Positions 8,446 through 15,811 of a stretch of 64,000 bases of DNA are shown in pieces (within the stretch, counting starts at the first letter, position 1; the number at the start of each line of letters is the position of its first letter). The notes beneath the pieces are model-generated. The model searched no databases. It saw only the letters and a program-made list of their open reading frames with translations, and was not told the DNA's origin. Origin of the DNA: Yersinia intermedia (lineage in GTDB: Bacteria; Pseudomonadota; Gammaproteobacteria; Enterobacterales; Enterobacteriaceae); assembly GCF_900635455.1 (NCBI RefSeq), contig NZ_LR134116.1:1116001-1180000 (forward strand), read 5' to 3'. A program made the position numbers and the translations under genes.

Positions 8446-9642
8446 TTAAGCGTAAACAGCTCTAACGTTGCTTCCCCACCATTGCATTAAGGCAATTCTG
8501 GCTTCTAGGTAAGTTGAACGATTATAAGCCTTTCTAACTTCGTTCTTATCACTATGTGCAAGTGCTGCTTCGATCACGTCTGAATTAAAACCTGCCTCAT
8601 TCATGGCTGTGCTGGCGATAGAACGTAAACCATGAGCAACAAGTTTTCCACCATATCCGATACGTTTTAAGGCTGCATTCGCAGTCTGGCTGTTCATCGG
8701 TTTTCGTGGGTCATTGCGGCTGGGGAATACGTACTGACGATTGCCACTGATTGGACGCATGATTTCCAGCAGCTCTAAAGCTTGTTCTGACAAAGGAACG
8801 ATATGATCACGCTTCGCCTTCATGCGCTCTGCCGGAATACACCACTGTTTATTCTCTATATCGACCTCTGTCCATGCTGTTGCTGAAGCCTCGGCAGGGC
8901 GTATCAGCGTCAGTAGCTGCCATTCAAGCAGGCAGCGAGTTGGTATCGAGAGATTGCTCATGGAAATGGTACGCATTAACTTAGGTAGTTCTTCTGGCCT
9001 TATGGTGGGCATATGCTGCTTTTTAGGCCTTTCAAACTCATTACCAATGCCTGATGCTGGGTTGGCATCAATCAAACCTACATTGACCGCATAAATCATT
9101 ATCTCGTTTATACGTTGTACCAATCGCCTGACCGTCTCTAATGCCCCACGTGCTTTGATTGGTTCTAATACCTGAATTAGTGTGCGTGCTTTGAGTTCTT
9201 GAACGGGAACATTTTCGATGCTGGGTAAGATGTCTTTTTCAATAGAACGCCAAATATCTTTCGCATGAGCTGCGCTAACGTGGCTTTCTTTCAATTCGAA
9301 CCATCTACGAGCTACATTTGCGAAAATACTTTCCTGAGCTATCTGGAGTTTTTCTGCCTCTTCACCAGCCCTTGCTTGGGGGTCTGTCCCTCGGACTAAC
9401 ATTGCTAGTTTCTCAGCGCGTATCTCTCTGGCATCTGCGAGGGATAGAGCAGGATAAGCGCCGAGGCTGATCAGAGTGCGCTTACTACTGTTAGGAAGCT
9501 GATAGCGGAAACGCCCAATTTTCTTACCAGTGGCTTTGACTAACAAAAGTAAGCCATCACCATCATGGAGAGTTAGGTCTTTGTCGATGGCGTTCGCTTT
9601 TTGTACTTCGGTGTGGGTGAGGGGGTGTGTAGTCCGTGCCAT
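8446..9642 (-). CDS. Tyrosine recombinase, CP4-57/P4-type integrase (element 1)
   Basis: Site-specific integrase of 398 residues. It has the N-terminal LTHTEVQKA/DGDGLLLLV domain of P4-type integrases, a central SAM-like core-binding domain (DIWRSIEKDI), and the catalytic set: Arg in LIRPAEA, HGLRS, and Tyr in the YNRSTYLEAR tail ending in MQWW. It resembles the CP4-57 integrase of E. coli, which targets ssrA, and is a clear homologue of the second integrase at 33909-35138. A TTGGTA repeat cluster and a terminator-like hairpin lie upstream. Confidence 0.9.
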   Translation of the reverse strand: MARTTHPLTHTEVQKANAIDKDLTLHDGDGLLLLVKATGKKIGRFRYQLPNSSKRTLISLGAYPALSLADAREIRAEKLAMLVRGTDPQARAGEEAEKLQIAQESIFANVARRWFELKESHVSAAHAKDIWRSIEKDILPSIENVPVQELKARTLIQVLEPIKARGALETVRRLVQRINEIMIYAVNVGLIDANPASGIGNEFERPKKQHMPTIRPEELPKLMRTISMSNLSIPTRCLLEWQLLTLIRPAEASATAWTEVDIENKQWCIPAERMKAKRDHIVPLSEQALELLEIMRPISGNRQYVFPSRNDPRKPMNSQTANAALKRIGYGGKLVAHGLRSIASTAMNEAGFNSDVIEAALAHSDKNEVRKAYNRSTYLEARIALMQWWGSNVRAVYA

Positions 9643-9658
9643 GTAAGGATCTTCCCTT

Positions 9659-9717
9659 AATTGGTATACGTCTATTGGTATCTATCTTAGCGTGTACCAA
9701 TTCGTATACCAATAGAC
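9659..9717. promoter_or_regulatory. Inverted-repeat cluster upstream of integrase
   Basis: GTCTATTGGTAT at 9670-9681 is perfectly inverted at 9706-9717. Four TTGGTA-type hexamers (two per strand) occur within 60 bases just before the integrase start. This suggests an operator or recombinase arm site; which one cannot be told from sequence. Confidence 0.5.
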
Positions 9718-9756
9718 ATTGGTTTCAGGCGGATCTCCTCGGACTACTACAGACAC

Positions 9757-9793
9757 AAAAAAGCCCGCAAACCTAAGTGGAATGCGGGCTTTT
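9757..9793. terminator. Hairpin terminator upstream of element 1 integrase
   Basis: AAAAGCCCGCA at one side pairs with TGCGGGCTTTT at the other, so it works in both directions. The same hairpin with similar flanks occurs at 35236-35270, between the second integrase and ssrA. Confidence 0.7.
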
Positions 9794-9835
9794 CGTACTT
9801 CACCGGACTTATCTGGTAATAACCGGTTTAACATT

Positions 9836-9848
9836 TGGTGGGCTGGGG
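9836..9848. other. Candidate attachment-site remnant (degenerate ssrA 3' end)
   Basis: TGGTGGGCTGGGG matches the plus-strand image of the ssrA 3' end (TGGTGGAGCTGGGG at 35304) with one base missing. Its distance and orientation to the integrase copy the ssrA-proximal arrangement, so it is the best candidate for the junction between two tandem elements. Confidence 0.4.
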
Positions 9849-10372
9849 TCTCTGTAATTACACGTATAATAAATTGATTTTTATAATTATTTTGTTTTTA
9901 TATTTAATTGAGGGTTCAATGAAGGGACCAAAGAAACAACATGAGCAAAGTTGTGTTGTTTTTCAGCGTTAAAATCATCGATAGCACTGATGCCGAGGAG
10001 TTGAACTCACGACAAGCATCAAAATCTATTAAGGTCAGAGATAGCATATTTAACGCTCAGTGGTAAATCTTACACCTACCCGAACATTTTTTTAGCCTGA
10101 AGCAAGCTGAATAACAGATGATAGTTCAGAATTTAAACTTAATGGAATTAACTGCATGATAAATAACAAAATATTAAATAACTTCAAATAGAGTAAAAAA
10201 ATAGCACTTTTTGCAAAAATGTTTCAAAGCCCACGGCAACTGGCTTTCGTTACTCCCATCTCTAATCTGCCTAAAAATCCCTCACATCTTGATCAATTCG
10301 TGCTTTTTGAGAGTTGATCGTCATAAGCGATCTGAAGATACTACCTCCATCAAAACAACAATGGAGAAATGT

Positions 10373-10576
10373 ATGACAGAAAGAAAAAGATTTATCCGTT
10401 TACCTGAAGTGCTGAAAAGAACGGGTCTTTGCAAAGCTTGGATCTATAAACTTATTAGTCAAGATCGTTTCCCTGAACCTATAAAGCTTGGTGAGCGTGC
10501 AATAGCATTTGTCGAGAGTGAAATAGATGAATGGATTGATCAGATGATTTATTTATCCCGAAATAAATCGGCCTGA
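10373..10576 (+). CDS. alpA: AlpA-family phage/element transcriptional regulator
   Basis: A 67-residue MerR-like helix-turn-helix protein (RLPEVLKRTGLCKAWIYKLI, then FPEPIKLGERAIAFVESEIDEWI). AlpA activates the integrase and promotes excision of CP4-57 in E. coli. The ATG at 10373 has GGAG eight bases before it; the in-frame ATG at 10361 is less well placed. It lies near the left end of element 2, far from that element's integrase. The 500 bases before it hold no convincing gene. Confidence 0.8.
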   Translation: MTERKRFIRLPEVLKRTGLCKAWIYKLISQDRFPEPIKLGERAIAFVESEIDEWIDQMIYLSRNKSA

Positions 10577-10665
10577 TACTTCAATATCATAAAATGAAAA
10601 TATCGTTATAAAAAATACAGATAAAAACTGTATGGAATTCTTTTAACTAAAATAAGGTAATAAAT

Positions 10666-10965
10666 ATGAAGATTAAAACTTTTGAAAATACAGCAACAGA
10701 GTTTTTTTATGTGTTATCAATGAAGATTTATGTAGAGGCGGTCAGTGATACAGAAGAAAGTTATAGTTTATTTTGTGATCGAGCAATGAATATTCCATTT
10801 ATGGATGCATTCTTTTCAGAAATAATAAGTCTCATAGAGAAAAACTTTAATCACTATGTCAAACGTTATGGCGCAGATGAAAAACTAGCAGATGTTGATT
10901 TCAAAGCAGTGAAAAGAGCACTGTTTGAAACTCACACAGAGGCATTAGAAATAAACGAGTGCTGA
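10666..10965 (+). CDS. Hypothetical acidic protein, 99 residues
   Basis: Unrecognised small protein. Shared features with the gene at 11099-11413 (a Phe/Tyr-rich start, NF..YV..YG..E.LADVD near the end) indicate the two are distant paralogues. No transmembrane segment or known motif is visible. It follows alpA by 89 bp and may share its transcript. Confidence 0.55.
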   Translation: MKIKTFENTATEFFYVLSMKIYVEAVSDTEESYSLFCDRAMNIPFMDAFFSEIISLIEKNFNHYVKRYGADEKLADVDFKAVKRALFETHTEALEINEC

Positions 10966-11036
10966 TTTTCAATAAGAACATTAGTCATATATTAACGCAT
11001 ATCGTAAGTTAATAAAAATACCAGCAATGCTTATTT

Positions 11037-11052
11037 AGCCCCGAAAGGGGCT
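11037..11052 (+). terminator. Short hairpin between the two paralogous small genes
   Basis: AGCCCCGAAAGGGGCT is a perfect inverted repeat with a GAAA loop, 72 bp after the first small gene. It lacks a long U-run, so it may attenuate or stabilise rather than fully stop transcription. Confidence 0.45.
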
Positions 11053-11098
11053 GATAGAACTACGCCATCAATTTGAACTAAATATAATGAGGTGTTAA

Positions 11099-11413
11099 AT
11101 GAAAAATAGATTAACTGTCAAAGATTTTAAAAATAAAGATTCATTTTTCTTCTATGCAGTATCCTTAATAGCATGTCAGGAAAGTATTGATGAAACAAGC
11201 AGCTATTACAATGGTAATAGAACTGATTCATTAAGCAACGATGTTTTATTGAAACTTCTGATAAGCAATATCGTTATGTATATATTCAATAACTTTGAAA
11301 ATATGGTTGAGACCTATGGATATAATGAAAACCTTGATGAGGTAGATTTAGACCAAGTCATAGAGAAGCTCGGTGTTATCTTGAAAGAAAAAATAAGTGA
11401 AGGGTTAGTCTAA
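11099..11413 (+). CDS. Hypothetical acidic protein, 104 residues (paralogue of preceding gene)
   Basis: Starts at an ATG after GAGGTG. It has the same layout as the 99-residue protein before it: aromatic N-terminal segment, then NNFENMVETYGYNENLDEVDLDQVIEKL. The family is unknown to me. Duplicated small acidic proteins in mobile elements may be anti-defence or regulatory proteins, but nothing here proves either. Confidence 0.55.
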   Translation: MKNRLTVKDFKNKDSFFFYAVSLIACQESIDETSSYYNGNRTDSLSNDVLLKLLISNIVMYIFNNFENMVETYGYNENLDEVDLDQVIEKLGVILKEKISEGLV

Positions 11414-11429
11414 CCATTATGATTGATAT

Positions 11430-11450
11430 CTGGCCTCTAACGAGGCCGGG
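11430..11450. terminator. Hairpin between convergent small gene and rep
   Basis: GGCCTC and GAGGCC pair around a TAAC loop in the gap between the 104-residue gene and the convergent rep gene, so it may serve both. Confidence 0.5.
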
Positions 11451-11494
11451 ATAGATAATCTACGGTTTCTCTTAGTGTTGTATTATATATTACT

Positions 11495-11995
11495 TTAGCT
11501 TTTTTCTTCCTTGACTCTAATCTCTTCAATAAACTTGGCTCTATCACCATTAAAAAGAACTGCAGGGTTAATGTAATAGATATATTTTGATTTACTTGGT
11601 GCGATGATCTTTTTATCAATAAGTTCTTTGATGCCCCTATAGTAAACAGGGTTAGATAAATTAAAGTCACATTGAGCTGCAATGTCTTTTGCTTTTTCAA
11701 AGTTCATATAGACTTCATCTTTACCAATGACGTCAGATATCACGAACATAAAAATATAAAAAAGCTTGTTGCCGGTAAGGGTTAGATCAAATAAAACCCG
11801 GACTCGTGATATGAATATTTTTACGAACTTAGCTTTATCCACTTCTTGTATCGAGTGGATGACTTTTTCATATTTATCACCTTCGGGTGTTTGAAACTTC
11901 TCTCCACGCGCCACAGTTCTTTTTCGGCCTCTGGTTTCTATTTCAATATCATCTTCGAAAATAAATGGGTTTTGGTTAAATGTTTTTCCAGCCAT
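11495..11995 (-). CDS. Plasmid-type replication initiator (winged-helix Rep)
   Basis: 166-residue protein. The C-terminal half reads as a winged helix (MNFEKAKDIAAQCDFNLSNPVYYRGIKELIDKKII, then YYINPAVLFNGDR), the arrangement of RepL-like initiators. The start at 11995 follows an AAGGAG site. Iteron-like repeats lie 95-190 bp upstream. Together they indicate a theta-type plasmid replicon inside the integrated element. It could alternatively regulate copy or excision; initiator is the more likely role. Confidence 0.6.
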   Translation of the reverse strand: MAGKTFNQNPFIFEDDIEIETRGRKRTVARGEKFQTPEGDKYEKVIHSIQEVDKAKFVKIFISRVRVLFDLTLTGNKLFYIFMFVISDVIGKDEVYMNFEKAKDIAAQCDFNLSNPVYYRGIKELIDKKIIAPSKSKYIYYINPAVLFNGDRAKFIEEIRVKEEKS

Positions 11996-12089
11996 AAATA
12001 CTCCTTTTTATTATTATGTTTTAATCTATATAATATTTTTAATAGAAATGTCAAATATAGTTTGAAGTTTTATCTTCATTTTTATAGGA

Positions 12090-12190
12090 GTAATGAAGTA
12101 AATACCATCAATAATGAAGTAATCACCATCAATCACGAAGAAAAATCTACAATCGTGAAGAAAGATCTACAATAACGAAGAAAATAGACT
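12090..12190. repeat. Five iteron-like direct repeats (candidate oriV)
   Basis: GAAG-headed units start at 12095, 12116, 12137, 12157 and 12177, a 20-21 base spacing close to two helix turns. Units follow the pattern GAAGNAANNNNCNNCAATNN, with the last one partial. They sit just upstream of the rep gene, as iterons do in theta replicons, and the flanks are AT-rich. Confidence 0.55.
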
Positions 12191-12394
12191 TCTAACTTAT
12201 TGTTACTAAATAAGTTATTTCCCCTTAAGAAGTATAAGAAATATAAGAACTAAGAGGATTGGGCGTTCGCCCTAGATTTTTATAATAGATGACGGGCTTT
12301 TCTTTTTATTTATCGAGTGCCGAATAAAATGGCACCTAATGACGTTCTGTTAATTTGTTTTTCCGTGTCATTGTATTAGCGGCTACGCCGCGAT
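12191..12394. other. Non-coding, hairpin-rich stretch right of the iterons
   Basis: No gene seen. Short hairpins occur at 12259-12270 (GGGC/GCCC), 12318-12336 (GTGCC/GGCAC) and 12378-12391 (GCGGC/GCCGC). The region may belong to the origin. Confidence 0.35.
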
Positions 12395-12480
12395 TTTTTA
12401 TGGATAAATCCATCATTATCGGAGGCAAGCTCCTCACAGCAGAGTGATTGTGAATGACAATCACAAAGCGCTGCTATCAA
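12395..12480. other. Three-hairpin structured element, copy A
   Basis: Consecutive stems GGAT/ATCC, GGAG-GCAAG-CTCC and TGATTGT/ACAATCA, ending in GCGCTGC. A second copy at 19428-19515 has the same order and loops but different stem bases. It is likely a folded RNA or single-strand DNA element. Confidence 0.5.
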
Positions 12481-12917
12481 TTGATATTTTTCCGATATAT
12501 GGGATTAAGAGTAATACTTTATCGATAATGATACTATTTATTCACTGTTGTTTCATTTACCTTCATATTTAGCATTGAAATAGATGCAAACTACTTCACC
12601 GAGTGAAGAAAACAATTTTGATATCATCGTTGGGGCGTAGCCGTGCGACAGCACCATGAGCTTTAGCTCATAAGATAAAGATGTTTTCAAAAAAGGTCTC
12701 AATAATTTTTTACTAAAACGAAGAGAACAATTATATCAGGAAATTTTTTTCTAAAACTTGGTGTTAAATTTAAAGATAAAAATATCAATTAATATAAATC
12801 ATTTAATGCATTTGGTTTGCAGTGCTTTTGTAATATTTTATATTGATGAAACATATTAAATACTTAGATAAAACTCAGATTTGAGGAGGAAATAATTGAA
12901 ACATCTCTTGGCTTAAT

Positions 12918-12940
12918 AAGGCCAGTCTGATGCTGGCCTT
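12918..12940 (+). terminator. Rho-independent terminator
   Basis: AAGGCCAG and CTGGCCTT pair perfectly around a TCTGATG loop, followed by T-rich sequence. Just upstream is a GAGGAGG ribosome-type site and a six-codon frame (TTG start near 12896), the only candidate coding signal in this 1.2 kb gap. Confidence 0.6.
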
Positions 12941-13117
12941 TCTCGTTATTAAGTCACTATATAAGTCATGATCTTTAAGTTGTTAAGACTTTCCCTGATA
13001 TTGTATGAATAACTACATATTGTCAGATGACTTTTTCATCTGTTTTACTCAAATAGCCATTAAATCGCTCTCTGAGTTTCAGCTCACTCTACTCATCCAC
13101 TCTCAATATAGCAAGAA

Positions 13118-13280
13118 AATGATCGATTAAAACGATCTATAAATCAATATCGATAGCTTTTAACGATTGATATGCTCTAATCGATCGGTTTTTTAATTGA
13201 TTATAACGATCGATAATGTATTTGTGATAGGTTAAACCTATCATAAGTTTGATTTTGATCGTTACAAACGATATGACGAA
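13118..13280. promoter_or_regulatory. CGAT repeat cluster and 19-base palindrome before lipoprotein genes
   Basis: CGAT occurs eight times in about 150 AT-rich bases (13124, 13133, 13151, 13164, 13182, 13207, 13211, 13269), often as AACGATC or its inverse. TGATAGGTT-A-AACCTATCA at 13225-13243 is a perfect palindrome. It looks like a multi-site binding region for a repressor or partition protein. Confidence 0.4.
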
Positions 13281-13419
13281 AAACAAAAATAATTTAATCC
13301 TATCAATTGGTTAAAAAGTTGGTTTGTTCCTTCGTATCAATCGATGCCTCGTATAGAGCCATCTTATTGGTGCCGGAACGGCCTTTATCCTCTCAAACTG
13401 ACTTCTTTCGAGGGTGTGT

Positions 13420-14001
13420 ATGAGTAAAAGCATTGCGCTATCGCTGGCACTGACGGTTATAGCTTTATCAGGGTGCCAGCAACTTAATGAAGGCGTGAAT
13501 AAGGTCAATGGGGCGATTAATACCTCGTTATCCTCATTGAACGGAACAGTAGATAACGCATTAGGTCTTTCCACAGCAAAACAAGGTACCGGCCCGGCAT
13601 CCTCAGTTTCTGGCCTCGGTCCTGTTTGTAAAGACTATGAAGAAAACGCCATGGCGGCAGAGAAGAAATGGACAGGCAAACGGATCTCAATTGCTAATGC
13701 GATTGTTCTTGAAGTTACTAAAGGTAGAAGTGCCAGCGATATGATGACAGGTATGGAAAAAGCAGCTCATGCGAACTACTACCTTCTGTTTAAAACCTCT
13801 GATACCAACTACTGCGGCGGTATGGTCTGGATCAATTATTACTCCGGCCTTGATGATGCTGTTCTTACCTATAAGAAAGGCCAGAAAGTCAGCATCACCG
13901 GAACGGTAAGCAATTTCGAAGTCCGGGGATTCACTACCGTCAACAACGCGGATATGCCAGTTCGTCTGGTTGTATTGAGCAATGGCACCATCAATCATTA
14001 A
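13420..14001 (+). CDS. Lipoprotein with predicted OB-fold-like domain
   Basis: Secreted and lipid-anchored: hydrophobic leader then LSGC lipobox with Cys at about residue 19. After a Ser/Thr/Gly linker, a C-terminal domain (GKRISIANAIVLEV ... YKKGQKVSITGTVSNFEV) has the strand pattern of OB-fold proteins of the tRNA_anti-like type. The ATG at 13420 follows GAGGG. It is followed 14 bp later by a second lipoprotein. Role unknown; surface exclusion or envelope modification are possibilities only. G+C is higher than in the neighbouring AT-rich genes. Confidence 0.65.
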   Translation: MSKSIALSLALTVIALSGCQQLNEGVNKVNGAINTSLSSLNGTVDNALGLSTAKQGTGPASSVSGLGPVCKDYEENAMAAEKKWTGKRISIANAIVLEVTKGRSASDMMTGMEKAAHANYYLLFKTSDTNYCGGMVWINYYSGLDDAVLTYKKGQKVSITGTVSNFEVRGFTTVNNADMPVRLVVLSNGTINH

Positions 14002-14015
14002 AAGGGATAAAAACG

Positions 14016-14570
14016 ATGCGTAAATTATTAGTTGCTGCTGGGCTTACTGTGCTGTTATCCGGTTGCGGTGAAAAGGGCGATTTTGAAAAAGCGATCAATG
14101 CAAGGCTCTCAACATCAGAACTTTGTTACTCACTGAAGGACAATGACTTTGCTTTTAACAAAGGTTTCCCTGTGAAAGTTAATAACGGGTATCGTTCTTC
14201 TGGATACAACGTCAGTGATGAAATCTTGAATGGGTTAGCTGAACAGGGTCTGCTCACTGTTTCACAGGAGCCTAATGGCTTTGGTAGCATGACTGTTTTA
14301 GACGTCACAGACAAAGGCCAAGAGATTGATTTTTGGAACCGTGAGAAGGGGGCTTGCGTTGGACATCGTGCGGTTGCTGAGATCAAAAGCTGGACTGAAC
14401 CAAGTGAAGGTAATGGCGTTAAAATGACGCAAGTGACCTTTACATGGAAACTAGCAGGTGTTCCAAGTTGGGTAGATAAGAATGCTTTCTCTGGTGTGAA
14501 GGGTATGGATGAACCCGTAGAAACGAAAATTGTTCTGGTTAAGACCAATGATGGCTGGAAAGCTAACTAA
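14016..14570 (+). CDS. Lipoprotein of unknown function
   Basis: 184 residues with a classic signal peptide and lipobox (TVLLSGC, Cys near residue 17). The mature part contains two Cys (in SELCYSL and GACVGH) and alternating strands. No family recognised. It is co-directional with the upstream lipoprotein and probably co-transcribed; a terminator follows at 14600. Confidence 0.65.
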   Translation: MRKLLVAAGLTVLLSGCGEKGDFEKAINARLSTSELCYSLKDNDFAFNKGFPVKVNNGYRSSGYNVSDEILNGLAEQGLLTVSQEPNGFGSMTVLDVTDKGQEIDFWNREKGACVGHRAVAEIKSWTEPSEGNGVKMTQVTFTWKLAGVPSWVDKNAFSGVKGMDEPVETKIVLVKTNDGWKAN

Positions 14571-14599
14571 GAAGCTATTGTATAAAACAAAATCATCCG

Positions 14600-14633
14600 A
14601 TCCCCTTTCTGTCTGAAAAAGTTAGAAGGGGAT
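14600..14633 (+). terminator. Terminator after the lipoprotein pair
   Basis: ATCCCCTTCT-like arm (14600-14610) pairs with AGAAGGGGAT (14624-14633) about 30 bp after the lipoprotein stop. The following ~230 bases hold no gene. Confidence 0.6.
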
Positions 14634-14866
14634 TCATGTCTGTACAAGCTGTAAGCTTCAGTTCAGTGTTGAATCTACTCACAAGGGTATGTTTTGAATA
14701 TTATATGCCTACATATGATTCTGTTAGTCGTAGTTGGTATGTTGTTAAATATTGCTGGAAAGGATATTTTCTCTGCAAATATTTTTAGGCGTAAATTTAA
14801 TTTTTATAGAAAATACCATTCGTTAGATTTTGGATAGAGAATAGTATTTTCTTGTTGATGGTAAAA

Positions 14867-15799
14867 TTACCGAGTGCTGATAATATTCGTATTTGGTATG
14901 TTATTGTATATATCTAAAAATAACTTTCCAAGTAAGTACCTCTTATATTCTTTTTTGTCAAATCTTAATATATTACTTTCTGAGCTATTCCTGAAATACG
15001 ATAATCCAGTAGACAATGCATGCTCTAAGTTTAATTTTGCTGTAGCAAATTCTATTGCTTCAACTGTCAGTTCTTGATATCTTTCATTTATCAAAAAAGT
15101 ATCAACAGAGTTTTTGATTGAAGGTTTTTTTGAATCGAAAGATATATTTATTTTTATATTTTCTGGAGATGAAATCATTCCATCTATTAATGTTAAAATT
15201 CCATCTTCATGTGTTAGGACGAAATTTATAGCTTCATCATCCCATAGTGGGTTTAAATGTTCATTTGCGAAAAAATCAATTTTACCTTTAAGGCTCGAAT
15301 TACATGCGCTACAACTTGGGATTAAATTATTAATAACTAATGCAAGGTGAGGGTAATCATCCTTACTATAAAAATGATCTAATGTAGGTCTAAAGCCTCT
15401 ATTCTTTTTTTGTATGGAAAATGCATATGCTTGATTGCAATATGGGCATGTTCTGGTTATTGATTTATTACATAATGAATAAGCATTCCATGTTCCAGAT
15501 TTCCTAACAAATTTGTTGTAATTAAAGACAGACTTTATTTCTTTATCGAATTGCTTAGATATATTAGGTGTTATTAACAATCTGCTTTTGTATGCTTTAT
15601 ATATTCTGATACTCTCCAAAATATCAACTTTACCTGCTAGTATTAATAAATGATGTACCTCTGCAATGAAATTTTTAGCTTCGTCCCATCCAGTGGAACG
15701 GCGAATTGTTGAATTTAGATAATCACATATTAAATCATTTAAATAATCTGAATGTAATTTCATTGCATTTTGCCAGTTGTTTTTAATTGAAATTATCAT
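14867..15799 (-). CDS. HNH endonuclease, PtuB-like (Septu-type system 1)
   Basis: 310-residue nuclease with zinc-finger-flanked HNH core: C118-x2-C121, D141-H142 in TLDHFYSK, then C163-x2-C166 within SCSACNSS. This CxxC ... DHF ... CxxCN layout is that of PtuB/TIGR02646-type HNH proteins. It starts 12 bp after the ATPase gene and has a strong AAGGAG site. In Septu systems the nuclease is held by the ATPase and degrades phage DNA on infection; that role is inferred from gene pairing and motifs. Confidence 0.7.
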   Translation of the reverse strand: MIISIKNNWQNAMKLHSDYLNDLICDYLNSTIRRSTGWDEAKNFIAEVHHLLILAGKVDILESIRIYKAYKSRLLITPNISKQFDKEIKSVFNYNKFVRKSGTWNAYSLCNKSITRTCPYCNQAYAFSIQKKNRGFRPTLDHFYSKDDYPHLALVINNLIPSCSACNSSLKGKIDFFANEHLNPLWDDEAINFVLTHEDGILTLIDGMISSPENIKINISFDSKKPSIKNSVDTFLINERYQELTVEAIEFATAKLNLEHALSTGLSYFRNSSESNILRFDKKEYKRYLLGKLFLDIYNNIPNTNIISTR

Positions 15800-15811
15800 A
15801 CATAAACTCCT

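Noticed and set aside
9918..9972. Small gene MKGPKKQHEQ between the junction and alpA
   Set aside because: Seventeen codons, no conserved partner seen; likely chance.
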